DNA from: Cohnella zeiphila
GTDB taxonomy: Bacteria; Bacillota; Bacilli; Paenibacillales; Paenibacillaceae
Reading direction: 5' to 3'
DNA length: 64,000 bases
Assembly (NCBI RefSeq): GCF_014212055.1
Contig: NZ_JACJVO010000009.1
Coordinates: 186,001-250,000, forward strand
In this document: positions 1 through 8,483 of the stretch, piece by piece
How positions within the stretch are numbered: the first letter of the stretch is position 1
How the letters are laid out: every line of letters begins with the position of its first letter
The notes under the pieces: model-generated
Database searches by the model: none
What the model was told of the DNA's origin: nothing
The model's input: only the letters and a program-made list of their open reading frames with translations
Made by a program: the position numbers and the translations under genes

Positions 1-1
1 G

Positions 2-1021
2 CCGGAAGACGTCGGGAAATACAAGGGCCGGTTTGACGCCGGCTGGGATCTATTGCGGGAAGAGCGTCTGGAGCGCATGGCGAGGATGGGCATCATCGAC
101 GAGCGTTGGAAGCTGTCGGAGCGGGACCCGGATGTGCCTGCCTGGGAGGACGAAGAGCACAAGGCGTGGAGGCTTCGCTGCATGGAAGTGTATGCGGCGC
201 AGATCGACTGCATGGATCAAGGCATCGGACGCATCGTGCAGGCGCTGGAGGAGACTGGCGAACTCGACAACACGCTGATACTGTTTCTGGCGGACAACGG
301 CGGCTGCGCGGAACGGCTCGCTCCGTCGCCGGGCGAAGCCCTGCTTCAAGGCGGCAGCGCCCGCGCCCGTACCAAGTCGGGCGAACCCGTCCGCTTCGGC
401 AACGATCCGGCGCTGATGCCCGGGGAGGAGACGACCTACCAGAGCTACGGCATCGCTTGGGCGAATTTGTCGAATACGCCTTTCCGGCTTTACAAGCATT
501 GGGTTCACGAGGGCGGAATCGCCACGCCGTTCATCGCCCATTGGCCGGCACGCATGACGGAAGCGGGCGCTGTGCGCCATTCCCCGGCACAATTGACCGA
601 CGTGATGGCGACGGTGCTGGAGGCGACCGGGGCGCCCTATCCGTCCGTTTATGACGGGCATGTCATCCCGCCGTGCGAAGGGCAGAGTTTGCTTTCCCTG
701 TTCGAGGCTGACCGGGAGCGGAACGTTCCCTTGTACTGGGAGCATGAAGGCAATGCCGCCGTGCGCCTCGGCAAGTGGAAGCTGGTGCGCAAATACCCCG
801 GAGCTTGGGAGCTCTACGATATGGATGAGGACCGTACGGAGCTGAACGATCTGGCCGGGGCGTTCCCGGAGCGGGTCCGGGAAATGGCGGCCTTGTATGC
901 GGCGTGGGCCGGGCGCTGCGGAGTCGTTCCGCGCGAGACGATTGCCGCCTGGGAAGAGAAAAGGCGGGAGCCGCAGACGGGCTCGCGTACGAGAGGAGGA
1001 GAACGAAACGACAGCAGGTAA
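2..1021 (+). CDS. Sulfatase, C-terminal part (5' end outside window)
   Basis: The frame is open from base 2, so the gene begins upstream of the window and 339 residues are visible. The segment begins with a run containing KGRFDAGWD, a block typical of the middle of arylsulfatases. It continues with ILFLADNGG, which carries the late metal-binding Asp-Asn of the alkaline-phosphatase-like fold, and ends with a sulfatase C-terminal subdomain (LGKWKLVRKYPGAWELYDM). The N-terminal C-x-P-x-R formylglycine signature lies off the window. It should hydrolyse sulfate esters on a carbohydrate. Two more sulfatase genes follow on the same strand, so it is part of a tandem sulfatase operon. Its last codons overlap the ribosome binding site and probable start of the next gene. 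Substrate cannot be told. Confidence 0.9.
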   Translation, partial: PEDVGKYKGRFDAGWDLLREERLERMARMGIIDERWKLSERDPDVPAWEDEEHKAWRLRCMEVYAAQIDCMDQGIGRIVQALEETGELDNTLILFLADNGGCAERLAPSPGEALLQGGSARARTKSGEPVRFGNDPALMPGEETTYQSYGIAWANLSNTPFRLYKHWVHEGGIATPFIAHWPARMTEAGAVRHSPAQLTDVMATVLEATGAPYPSVYDGHVIPPCEGQSLLSLFEADRERNVPLYWEHEGNAAVRLGKWKLVRKYPGAWELYDMDEDRTELNDLAGAFPERVREMAALYAAWAGRCGVVPRETIAAWEEKRREPQTGSRTRGGERNDSR

Positions 1022-2504
1022 AAGCAGGCCGAACGTTGTGATCGTCATGAGCGACGAACAGAGCTGGGACACGCTGCGCTGTCACGGCAACCCGGCCGCC
1101 GTGACGCCTCGTCTGGACGAACTTGCCGCGGACGGCATCTCCATGGACCGCTGCTACACGCCTTATCCGCTGTGCTGTCCGGCGCGGGCCTCCTTATGGA
1201 GCGGGCGGATGCCGCATGACCATCATGTGATGGGCAACTGGCGGCATGTGCGCGCGGAGGTCCGCGACGCCGGGCTCGTCCGTCCTTTCAAGAGCGCCGG
1301 ATACCATACGATCTACGCCGGCAAATGGCACGTGCCCGGGACGTCGCCGGAACGCTTCGGCTTCGCCGACTTGTCGGCTATTCCCGCCGTGCCGAACGGC
1401 ATCGACCGCGGCCGCTTGATCGAGCCGTACCGGGAGTACGCCGCGGCACAAGGCTATGAGCTGCTTCCCGGCCATATCGAAAATTTGACGGCCGCGGATG
1501 CGGCGCTGTTGAAGCAGCCGGGCAAAGCGCCGTGCGGCCGCGCGGAGATCGCGCTGGAGCACTATTTGGAGGTCTGGCAGACGCGGGAGTTTGTGGACGC
1601 GCTCGACCGGCGCCCGGAAGATCAGCCGTTCTTCGCCGTATGCTCGTTTAACGCGCCGCATTTTCCGATGATCGTGCCGGAGCCGTTCGACCGGCTGATC
1701 GCCCCGGAAGACGTCGTGCTTCCTCCCAACTTCCTGCAGGGAGTGGAGGGCAAGCCGGCGGAAGTCCTCGAATCGAAGTATTACAAGCATCTGGAGCACT
1801 TGGACGAGAGCGAGTGGCGGCGTTTTATCGCCCATTATCTCGGTTTTTGCGCGCTCGTCGACAGCCAGGTCGGGGCGATCGTCGATTACTTGAAGCGCAG
1901 CGGGCTGTACAACAACACGATCGTCGTCTTCGTCTCCGATCACGGCGATATGATGGGCGCGCACGGGCTGGTGGAGAAAGGGTTTGATTTGCATTACGAG
2001 GAGGCGCTACGGGTTCCGCTCGTCTTGGCCGGTGCCGGAGCAAAAGGGAGAAGCTCGGACGCGCTCGTCCAGCTGCACGATCTGATTCCGACTTTGGCGG
2101 AACTCGCTGACGTACCGCTAAGGACCGAGGGCGAGGGCCGCTCGTTCGCAGCTGTCGTTCGGGGAGCGGCTTTCAGGCACCGCGACTTTGTGACGGCCGA
2201 AACGTTCAAATGGAACGGCGAGGAGAACGGCAAGGGCGAATACACGCCGCTGTCCTCCTTCGACCCGCAAACCGACAGCGTCAATTTGTCGATTCGCACG
2301 GACTCGCTGAAATATATTTTCCGCTATCGGGATATCGAGGAATTGTACGATATGACGCTCGACCCTTACGAGAACGTCAATCTGGCCTCCGCCCCGGGCC
2401 GTGCGGAAGATCTGAAGAAGATGCGCAGCCTGCTGCTGAACGAGCTGCGGCGAAGCTCCCCGCGGCTGGCGGAGCTGCTGCAGGCCGGGCTTGCGCACCG
2501 TTAA
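1008..2504 (+). CDS. Sulfatase with Cys-type formylglycine signature; start codon unclear
   Basis: A 498-residue sulfatase if started at 1008. Near the N-terminus NVVIVMSDEQ gives the first metal-binding Asp. CCPAR at about residues 56-60 is the C-x-P-x-R signature whose first Cys becomes formylglycine. VVFVSDHGDMMGAHG is the second metal site. The start is odd. A perfect AGGAGG lies at 994-999 and, 8 bases later, the in-frame codon is ACG (1008), not ATG. The only upstream ATG in frame is 897, deep inside the preceding gene, and it would add a basic, unconserved tail. The ATG at 1047 would cut into the conserved first strand. I therefore place the start at 1008, as a non-AUG start or a mutated or misread ATG. 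It overlaps the end of the preceding sulfatase by 14 bases. Confidence 0.85.
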   Translation, partial: TTAGKSRPNVVIVMSDEQSWDTLRCHGNPAAVTPRLDELAADGISMDRCYTPYPLCCPARASLWSGRMPHDHHVMGNWRHVRAEVRDAGLVRPFKSAGYHTIYAGKWHVPGTSPERFGFADLSAIPAVPNGIDRGRLIEPYREYAAAQGYELLPGHIENLTAADAALLKQPGKAPCGRAEIALEHYLEVWQTREFVDALDRRPEDQPFFAVCSFNAPHFPMIVPEPFDRLIAPEDVVLPPNFLQGVEGKPAEVLESKYYKHLEHLDESEWRRFIAHYLGFCALVDSQVGAIVDYLKRSGLYNNTIVVFVSDHGDMMGAHGLVEKGFDLHYEEALRVPLVLAGAGAKGRSSDALVQLHDLIPTLAELADVPLRTEGEGRSFAAVVRGAAFRHRDFVTAETFKWNGEENGKGEYTPLSSFDPQTDSVNLSIRTDSLKYIFRYRDIEELYDMTLDPYENVNLASAPGRAEDLKKMRSLLLNELRRSSPRLAELLQAGLAHR

Positions 2505-2540
2505 CCGCGCATACAAGCTGCAAAGGAGACGACCGCGAGC

Positions 2541-3974
2541 ATGACGAGACCGCATATCTTGCTGATTACGACCGACGAGCTGCGCAAAGACGCGCTGGGC
2601 TGCTACGGGAACGAGGCCGTCGCCACGCCGAACCTGGACCGGCTGGCCGCACAGGGCATCCTGTTCGACAGAGCTTATTCCGCCAGTCCGTGGTGCTTGC
2701 CCTCGCGCTGCGCGCTGCTCACCGGGCAGTTGCCTCACAACACCGGCGCCTACAGCAATTTCCGCAAGTGCGAGCTCAGCGCCGGCATTCCCAATTTGTT
2801 CACGGAACTGAAGAAGACGGGCTACGCGACGAGCGTGCACGGCAAATGCCACTTTGCGCCCGTGCCTTACGGCGAGACGAGACCGGACGTTACGCTGCCG
2901 TATGAAGCTTTTCGCGACTATTACGTCAGTCTTGGCATCGACCATCTCGATCTGCAGGACGACAAGCAGGTGTCCGTCTGGTTCTACGACGATTATGCCA
3001 AGGAGCTGGATGCGGCCGGATACCTCGGAGCTTACCGGGACGCGACCTGGGACGTGAAGGGCAACCGCAAGGTATTTCCGTTTCCCGGGCCCGAAGAGTG
3101 GCACCCCGACAGTTGGGTAGGGCGCAAAGCCGTCGAATATTTGTCGGACCGGGACGACGGGGAGCCGTTGTTTTGCTGGGTCTCGTTCAGCGGTCCGCAC
3201 TACCCGTTCGATCCGCCGCAGTCTTATTTGAGCCGGGTCGACATGAGCAAGGATAAGCCGCGAACGTTGCGGGAGGGCGAGTTCGACGATCCGCGGAGGA
3301 TTCATCATCGCAGCTATCACGGCGACGGGCGCGGCGTCGCGGACGGGGCGGGAATCGCTCCGGACCGCGCCTGCAAAAATTACAGCGAAGCGTATTGGCT
3401 CGAGCTGCGCAGAAGCTATTACGCGAACGTCGCGCTGATCGACGATCAGATCGGCCGCATTCTGGAGACGGCGCGCGCAAAATTCGGCGACGACGTGCTG
3501 GTCATCTTCACCGCCGACCACGGCGAGATGCTCGGCAACCACGGCATCTGGGGCAAGGGAGACTGTGCGTACGAGGACGTGCTGAACGTTCCTTTGCTCG
3601 TTCAGTACCCCGGAGAGCGAGACGGCTGGACGACCGACGCCAAGGTGCAGCTGACCGATATCATGGAGACCTGCTTGAAAACGGCGGGCGCCGAATCGCC
3701 GCCGGAGACGGACGGCATCGATTTTCGGGAAAACATCGCCCGCGGCGGGTACGAGTTCGTGTTCAGCGAAGGGGAAGGATTCGCCTCCGTCAGCGACGGC
3801 CGGTGGAAATACGTTCATGTCGCGAAGATGGGCCAATCGTTCGCCGAGCTGTTCGATCTTGAGAGCGACCCGTCGGAATTTCATAACGTGGCCGAGCTGC
3901 CCGAGCATGCTGCCGTCCTGGCGTCGCTGCGCAAGCAATTGACCGATCTGTTCATGAAAAAGCTGCTCTCATAA
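2541..3974 (+). CDS. Sulfatase (third in tandem)
   Basis: A 477-residue sulfatase of the alkaline phosphatase superfamily. HILLITTDELRKDALGCYG forms the first strand and metal Asp. CLPSR at residues 52-56 is the C-x-P-x-R signature with Cys52 as the expected formylglycine. VIFTADHGEMLGNHG near residue 320 is the second metal site. The C-terminus carries the DGRWKYVHV block of the small subdomain. The ATG follows AAAGGAG at a good distance. There is no signal peptide, so it should act in the cytoplasm on an imported sulfated oligosaccharide. It lies 36 bases after the preceding sulfatase and is followed by an intrinsic terminator, so it is the last gene of this operon. Cys-type sulfatases need a maturase, and none is visible here. 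Confidence 0.93.
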   Translation: MTRPHILLITTDELRKDALGCYGNEAVATPNLDRLAAQGILFDRAYSASPWCLPSRCALLTGQLPHNTGAYSNFRKCELSAGIPNLFTELKKTGYATSVHGKCHFAPVPYGETRPDVTLPYEAFRDYYVSLGIDHLDLQDDKQVSVWFYDDYAKELDAAGYLGAYRDATWDVKGNRKVFPFPGPEEWHPDSWVGRKAVEYLSDRDDGEPLFCWVSFSGPHYPFDPPQSYLSRVDMSKDKPRTLREGEFDDPRRIHHRSYHGDGRGVADGAGIAPDRACKNYSEAYWLELRRSYYANVALIDDQIGRILETARAKFGDDVLVIFTADHGEMLGNHGIWGKGDCAYEDVLNVPLLVQYPGERDGWTTDAKVQLTDIMETCLKTAGAESPPETDGIDFRENIARGGYEFVFSEGEGFASVSDGRWKYVHVAKMGQSFAELFDLESDPSEFHNVAELPEHAAVLASLRKQLTDLFMKKLLS

Positions 3975-3982
3975 TTACGAAG

Positions 3983-4026
3983 GATCCCGCCAAAGCCGCA
4001 AGGGCTCTGACGGGATCGCTTTTTTA
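3983..4026 (+). terminator. Intrinsic terminator after the sulfatase operon
   Basis: GATCCCG at 3983-3989 pairs with CGGGATC at 4011-4017, with an inner AGCC/GGCT pairing, followed by a T run at 4020-4025. It begins about ten bases after the stop of the third sulfatase. Confidence 0.85.
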
Positions 4027-4130
4027 CCGGCACGCCGCGCGAACCCGGTTCGGAAGCTGCGTGGCAGTGGAGATCTGCTCGAATCAGTTTTTACTCAGGC
4101 GAAAATATTTGATATAACTGCTAAATTCAC

Positions 4131-4424
4131 TTAAGAGATATTTTTATCGTCATATAATTTTTTTACTTTAGGAAAAATATCCTCTCTGAGATAGGAAATA
4201 TTTCGATATATAAAACCATCGCAACCAACGGAAAATTTTGATTCAATACGATAAGCGATTGAACCTACAGTGAGAGGAAGATAAGAGATATTATCATAAA
4301 TTAGCAGTGGAAAAGGGCTTGCATCGATTGGTTCTTGTTTGAATGTGAAACCAGAAATAATAACGTGATCATTACTGATGGAATTGTTGGTGCGTTTGTC
4401 GCCTATTTGATTGCTAAGTCGCAA
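4131..4424 (-). pseudogene. Fragment of a stalk-domain (copper amine oxidase N-terminal-like) protein
   Basis: A 97-codon open frame whose only start is a TTG without a ribosome binding site; a TAA stands immediately upstream in frame. The residues VIISGFTF...PLLIYDNISYLPL resemble the repeated motif of copper-amine-oxidase-like stalk domains common in paenibacilli, where a buried strand is followed by a P-L-[IL]-x-Y-x-[DN]-I-x-Y-x-P-[LM] block. A signal peptide is absent. It lies in AT-rich DNA unlike the GC-rich sulfatase genes next to it. The best reading is a gene remnant. A short real gene with an unusual start cannot be excluded. Confidence 0.4.
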
Positions 4425-4536
4425 ACTGAGTTAGCGTCAAGAAGTTTGTGTAAGTAGGTTTTTCAGGCGGCGGAAGAGAAATACTCGATAGGTTAAAGCT
4501 GGCTGTAAAATTCAACGAAATAGATTATTAATAAAG

Positions 4537-4571
4537 CGCTCAGGTCATTTTATCCTGAGCGTCATTTTTTT
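4537..4571 (+). terminator. Orphan hairpin terminator
   Basis: CGCTCAGG at 4537-4544 pairs exactly with CCTGAGCG at 4554-4561 and is followed by a run of Ts at 4565-4571. No intact plus-strand gene ends just upstream, so it probably belonged to a lost gene. It could weakly serve the DeoR gene that ends at 4665 on the other strand. Confidence 0.65.
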
Positions 4572-4664
4572 ACGTCGATGATGGGATTTCGCTTAATCAA
4601 ATACCTGATTATGGCCCGTTTGAAGATGGTTTTCAGATAGGCCCAATATCCAGTATAAATTTTG

Positions 4665-5441
4665 TTATGTCGTTTCTTCTTGCGTCTCAGCGATTAACAA
4701 GCGAATGCCTTTGGATTTAAAAATTGGTTGGAACTCGTGTGGTGGTTCGCGGTCAGTTATAACCGTACTGATGGAGTCGAACGAGTCGATGCTCAGAAGC
4801 GCGTTAGGCGTATCAAACTTACTGTGGTCAGCGAGTACGATGACTTCATCGGCTGCGTCGATCATTCTTTTGCGGAGGGTCGCCTCCAACATGATTTGCT
4901 CCCGTAAGCCCTCATGAATAATCCCGCGCGGCGAGATGAAGGCGAGATTGGCGCGGAGTTTACTTATCATCTCTTCGGCGAAAGGACCGACGAACGATTG
5001 CGTAACCGGATTTAGAGTTCCCGGTATTCCAATCAACGTACCTTTTCGGTACTCCTTCAGTTGTTCGAACACCGGAATGGAATTGCTGATTATATTCAAG
5101 TTGTCAATATCGTTAGCCAAGTAAGCTAAATACAAAGTCGTGGTGCTGGCGTCTAGAAAAATGCTTTGACCGCTCTTAATCAGTGCAGCCGCTTTATGGG
5201 CAATGGCTTTCTTGACGTCGTCAAGCAGTAAGGCCCGCTCTGAGAATGGCAGCATGCTGGAATCCCTGACCGTCGCGCCGCCATAGTTGCGGTCAACTTT
5301 TCCGATTTCTTCGAGCTTACGCAGGTCCGTCCGGATTGTAACTTCTGATACGCCAAACCTTTTGCTTAGTTCGGTTACGGAGATAAACTGACGATCTTTA
5401 GTCAGTTTAAATATTTCTTCTCGTCTTTGCTTCGCATACAT
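4665..5441 (-). CDS. DeoR-family transcriptional regulator
   Basis: 258 residues, the usual size for the family. The N-terminal helix-turn-helix is at about residues 20-45 (FISVTELSKRFGVSEVTIRTDLRKLEEIG), with the typical RNYGGA linker after it. The C-terminal DeoR sensor domain carries DASTTTLYLA and the IVLADHSKF block that binds phosphosugar effectors in this family. The ATG at 5441 follows an AAAGGGG. It is divergent from the binding-protein gene at 5789. The shared 350-base gap holds CGAAA-type inverted repeats around the promoter of that operon, so it most likely represses cluster 5789-18940 and is released by a phosphorylated sugar intermediate. The target assignment is inferred from position and motif. 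Confidence 0.92.
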   Translation of the reverse strand: MYAKQRREEIFKLTKDRQFISVTELSKRFGVSEVTIRTDLRKLEEIGKVDRNYGGATVRDSSMLPFSERALLLDDVKKAIAHKAAALIKSGQSIFLDASTTTLYLAYLANDIDNLNIISNSIPVFEQLKEYRKGTLIGIPGTLNPVTQSFVGPFAEEMISKLRANLAFISPRGIIHEGLREQIMLEATLRKRMIDAADEVIVLADHSKFDTPNALLSIDSFDSISTVITDREPPHEFQPIFKSKGIRLLIAETQEETT

Positions 5442-5635
5442 AATTAGCTACAAGCCCCTTTATTATATATTCCGTATATGAAAGAAAGTAAAAGAAACTC
5501 CAATAGTATCGTACATGAAATGAAATGTGTTTTCAATGCTTTCCAGTTATTCAATGTGCAATGCCATAAACCGAGCCTTCATTTTTAAATTAATTAAGTG
5601 CTTGTTAAATGATCTTGGTGGATCATACTAATAAT

Positions 5636-5709
5636 CTTTCGTTTTCGAAAGTTAATATTCACAAAACGAAAATAAAATCATTTTTATTTCTTGACTACGA
5701 AAATTTTCG
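5636..5709. promoter_or_regulatory. Candidate DeoR operator repeats
   Basis: Three related elements: CTTTCGTTTTCGAAAG at 5636-5651 (inverted repeat with TTTT loop), AAACGAAAA at 5664-5672, and the perfect palindrome CGAAAATTTTCG at 5698-5709 inside the -35/-10 spacer. Repeated CGAAA/TTTCG is characteristic of DeoR-family operators, and a DeoR gene lies next door. Occupancy of the spacer palindrome would block RNA polymerase. Confidence 0.65.
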
Positions 5710-5720
5710 GAATATATAAT
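5691..5720 (+). promoter_or_regulatory. Sigma-A promoter of the 5789-18940 cluster
   Basis: TTGACT at 5691-5696 and TATAAT at 5715-5720 are separated by 18 bases. The start codon of the binding protein is 69 bases downstream. Confidence 0.75.
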
Positions 5721-5737
5721 GAAAACAATCAGGTATG

Positions 5738-5751
5738 AGTAAACGCTTTCC
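5738..5751 (+). promoter_or_regulatory. Candidate CcpA cre box
   Basis: AGTAAACGCTTTCC matches 12 of 14 positions of the cre consensus TGWAANCGNTNWCA. It lies about 10-25 bases downstream of the expected transcription start, a roadblock position. Confidence 0.55.
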
Positions 5752-5788
5752 TGGTTAATTTAACAAAAGGAAAAAGGGAGGAAGAAAA

Positions 5789-7447
5789 ATGCGGAAAGTT
5801 ATGGTTGCGGTCATCGCGCTGTTTCTGGTCACCGTTACAGGGTTAACGGCTTGCAGCGACTCGGATAAGAAGGCGGAGATACAGCCGAGTCAGTCGGCTA
5901 GTCCTGCGTCGGAAGCTCCGGAAAGTAACTCTGCGGCGCCTGTCACTTGGGACAGCCCGAACTTATCATGGAAACAGGATACGTCGCCAGTAAAGTACAG
6001 CATGTATATTGACTTTGATTGGTATTCAGTCGATACGTGGGGGAAGGACGATGTGTCCAAGGAAATTACGAAACGCACTGGCGTTTCATTGGATGTGACC
6101 AAAGCGTCGGATTTAAATCAGCTGCAGGTATTGCTCGCCACTGGCAACTTGCCCGATTTCATCTTTACCTCGAATCAAGTCCAACGTTTCTGGGATCCGA
6201 AAAAAATTTGGCCATGGAACGAGTTGATGGACAAATACGCTCCGGAATTCCGACAACTTCTCGATCCCATTGAGATTGCAAACAACACAGCTCCTGATGG
6301 GAATTTTTATACACTTAAGACGCACTACAGCAATGATGATCAATGGGCCGATCCTCGCAACCTTCCGTCTGTCGGAGATCCCGGGCTGGCCGTGAGACAA
6401 GATATTCTCGAAGCGATCGGCAATCCGCAGATTAATTCGCTTGAAGATTTGCTTGAAGTGCTGAGAACGGTTCACAAGAAATACCCAGACATGATCGTTT
6501 ATTTACCCTCCAAAGATATCTCTAATCCAATAATGGATATTCTGGGATTCAATAATTCGAATCCATACCTCGACGAACAAGGCAATGTTAAAGTAAATAT
6601 CAGTAATCCGAATTTTCTCGAATATTTGAAATTTATGAACACACTGTATCGCGAAGGTATGCTGGATCCGGAAAGTTTCACTTATGATACAGACCAGTTT
6701 TACCAGATTGCAGGAGAAGGCAATGTGTTTATGGCATCTTACAGCACGATGGTTGCCGATTTGCTCAACACAAGATTAAAGGATAATAAAAAAGACGGTT
6801 GGTTTGTTCCGATTAACGATCATTCCATAACATATAACGGGAAGGATCAAATGAATTTGACTGAAGCCGGTACAGGATGGGCCAGCTTGTTCATTAATAA
6901 GAATATTAAAGATCCGGAAAGAGCGATTCGGTTCGTCGAATTCTTGAAGAGTCCCGAAGGCGACGCACTAACACAATGGGGTATTGAGGGGTTGCATTAT
7001 ACGATGGGCGATGACGGCCTTCTTGACTTTAACAATGATTATTTGAAAGATAAGCCCGTCACCGAAACGGGAATCGGCGCCTGGTATTTCCAAGGGAGTT
7101 CCTTTGGCGAGACGTTGCCAATGGTCTCCAGGGCGGCGGATGCGCCAGATCAGTCGCAATTCTTGAATGTGCTGAAGTTCCGTAAAACCAAAATCGTTCG
7201 TGACCCCGCATTGTCATTTGTTAAACCGCCTTCGGATACAGACGAGTTTAACATCTCAACTCGACTACAGGACTTGTTCAATAACGAGAGTGTAAAGATC
7301 ATTCTCTCGAAGAGCGAAGACGAAGTTGTCAGCAAGTACAACGAACTAATGAATAATGCTAACAAAATCGGCCTTGAACGTTTGAATACGTATATGACCG
7401 AGAAGTACAAAGAAGCCAAAGTGAAGTATGAGAGCTTGAAAAAATAA
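5789..7447 (+). CDS. Extracellular sugar-binding lipoprotein of an ABC importer
   Basis: 552 residues, in the size class of LplA-like binding proteins. The N-terminus is a lipoprotein signal (MRKVMVAVIALFLVTVTGL) with lipobox LTAC; Cys22 would be lipidated. An acidic/Ser-rich linker follows (SQSASPASEAPESN). The family blocks LLATGNLPDFIF and FINKNIKDPERAIRFVEFLKSPEG are present. The ATG follows GGGAGG. It is the first gene of the operon behind a promoter with operator and cre motifs, and is followed by a strong hairpin and two permease genes. It should capture an oligosaccharide or sugar conjugate at the cell surface. No ATPase gene accompanies it. Ligand unknown. Confidence 0.9.
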   Translation: MRKVMVAVIALFLVTVTGLTACSDSDKKAEIQPSQSASPASEAPESNSAAPVTWDSPNLSWKQDTSPVKYSMYIDFDWYSVDTWGKDDVSKEITKRTGVSLDVTKASDLNQLQVLLATGNLPDFIFTSNQVQRFWDPKKIWPWNELMDKYAPEFRQLLDPIEIANNTAPDGNFYTLKTHYSNDDQWADPRNLPSVGDPGLAVRQDILEAIGNPQINSLEDLLEVLRTVHKKYPDMIVYLPSKDISNPIMDILGFNNSNPYLDEQGNVKVNISNPNFLEYLKFMNTLYREGMLDPESFTYDTDQFYQIAGEGNVFMASYSTMVADLLNTRLKDNKKDGWFVPINDHSITYNGKDQMNLTEAGTGWASLFINKNIKDPERAIRFVEFLKSPEGDALTQWGIEGLHYTMGDDGLLDFNNDYLKDKPVTETGIGAWYFQGSSFGETLPMVSRAADAPDQSQFLNVLKFRKTKIVRDPALSFVKPPSDTDEFNISTRLQDLFNNESVKIILSKSEDEVVSKYNELMNNANKIGLERLNTYMTEKYKEAKVKYESLKK

Positions 7448-7457
7448 TGTAAAAACA

Positions 7458-7503
7458 CGTTATCCATAGTCGCGAGGCTTATTCCTTTGGTCTATGGATA
7501 ACG
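7458..7503 (+). terminator. Hairpin between binding-protein and permease genes
   Basis: CGTTATCCATAG at 7458-7469 is an exact inverted repeat of CTATGGATAACG at 7492-7503 (12 base pairs). The tail (ACTTTCTTTTATGG) is only moderately T-rich, so partial termination or 3'-end protection of the abundant binding-protein message is likely. Confidence 0.65.
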
Positions 7504-7543
7504 ACTTTCTTTTATGGATTTTTGAGATAGTGAGGGGAAGCGA

Positions 7544-8464
7544 TTGAATACGGCATTGAAAATCTTTAAGAAGCAAGCCTTCTACCAAATCTTGGTCTTG
7601 TTCGGCGTGCTATACTTGTTCATTTTCAACTATATTCCGATGTTCGGACTCATCATAGCATTTAAAGATTACAGTCCAACACAGGGTGTCATAGGTTTTT
7701 TCACAAGCGATTGGGTGGGTTTGAAGTGGATCAAAGAATTTTACAATGAAATTTATTTTTGGAGAATCATCCGAAACACCGTTATTGTGAGTGTTCTAAA
7801 TCTAGTCTTCATGTTTCCAATTCCTATTTTTTTCGCCATACTGCTCAATGAGCTAAAATCGGCCAAGTTCAAGAAAATCGTTCAAACGGTAAGTTATTTG
7901 CCACACTTTATTTCTTGGGTAGTTGTATCTGGATTGATCTTTGTATTTCTAAATGTTCAAAATGGGCTAGTAAATGATTTTCTCGTTTGGAGCGGTATCA
8001 CGAAAGACCCGGTCTCATTCATTAGCGATCCAAAGTATTACTGGTGGATGGTGATACTCAGCAATATATGGAAGTCCATGGGATGGGGAGCCATCATTTT
8101 CCTGGCCGCGATTGCAGGTATCGACCAGACGTTGTACGAAGCAGCTGTTATGGATGGAGCGAGCAGAATACAACGCATAATTTATGTGACACTGCCGAGC
8201 ATCAAGTCGACCATTGTGATTATTCTGATTCTCAGTTTAGGCAGTTTATTTAATGGTAATTTCGAACAAGCGCTCTTGCTTGGAAATTCGGTAAACAATA
8301 GCGTATCCGAAATTCTTGACACTTTCACATTAAAAATGGGCTTAGCGCAAGGACGCTTCTCATACGCAACAGCCATAGGCTTGTTTCAATCCATCATTTC
8401 AGTCGCTTTGATCTATTCAAGCAATTATGTCGTCAAGCGGCTGACAGGCATGGGATTATTATAA
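7544..8464 (+). CDS. ABC transporter permease, LplB type
   Basis: 306 residues, six predicted membrane segments. The first is at about 20-40 (ILVLFGVLYLFIFNYIPMFGLIIAF), with the NYIPMFG motif typical of LplB-type permeases. The EAA-loop signature is at about residue 205 (YEAAVMDGASRIQRIIYVTLPSIKSTIV), which contacts the ATPase. Start is TTG at 7544 after GAGGGG. It is followed 19 bases later by the second permease. Together with the preceding binding protein it forms a carbohydrate ABC importer. An ATPase must come from elsewhere, as for MsmX-served importers. Confidence 0.92.
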   Translation: MNTALKIFKKQAFYQILVLFGVLYLFIFNYIPMFGLIIAFKDYSPTQGVIGFFTSDWVGLKWIKEFYNEIYFWRIIRNTVIVSVLNLVFMFPIPIFFAILLNELKSAKFKKIVQTVSYLPHFISWVVVSGLIFVFLNVQNGLVNDFLVWSGITKDPVSFISDPKYYWWMVILSNIWKSMGWGAIIFLAAIAGIDQTLYEAAVMDGASRIQRIIYVTLPSIKSTIVIILILSLGSLFNGNFEQALLLGNSVNNSVSEILDTFTLKMGLAQGRFSYATAIGLFQSIISVALIYSSNYVVKRLTGMGLL

Positions 8465-8483
8465 ATCGGAAGGAGGGAATGCG

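Larger units (their letters stand above)
4027..4664. other. AT-rich gene-poor stretch
   Basis: Apart from the stalk-domain fragment (4131-4424) and a hairpin (4537-4571), I see no intact gene. Base composition drops sharply compared with 1-4000. This suggests the edge of an acquired or decayed segment. Confidence 0.5.

Noticed and set aside
2118..3938. 606-codon open frame on the minus strand
   Set aside because: Mirror of the two sulfatase genes; no recognisable domain and no start signal.
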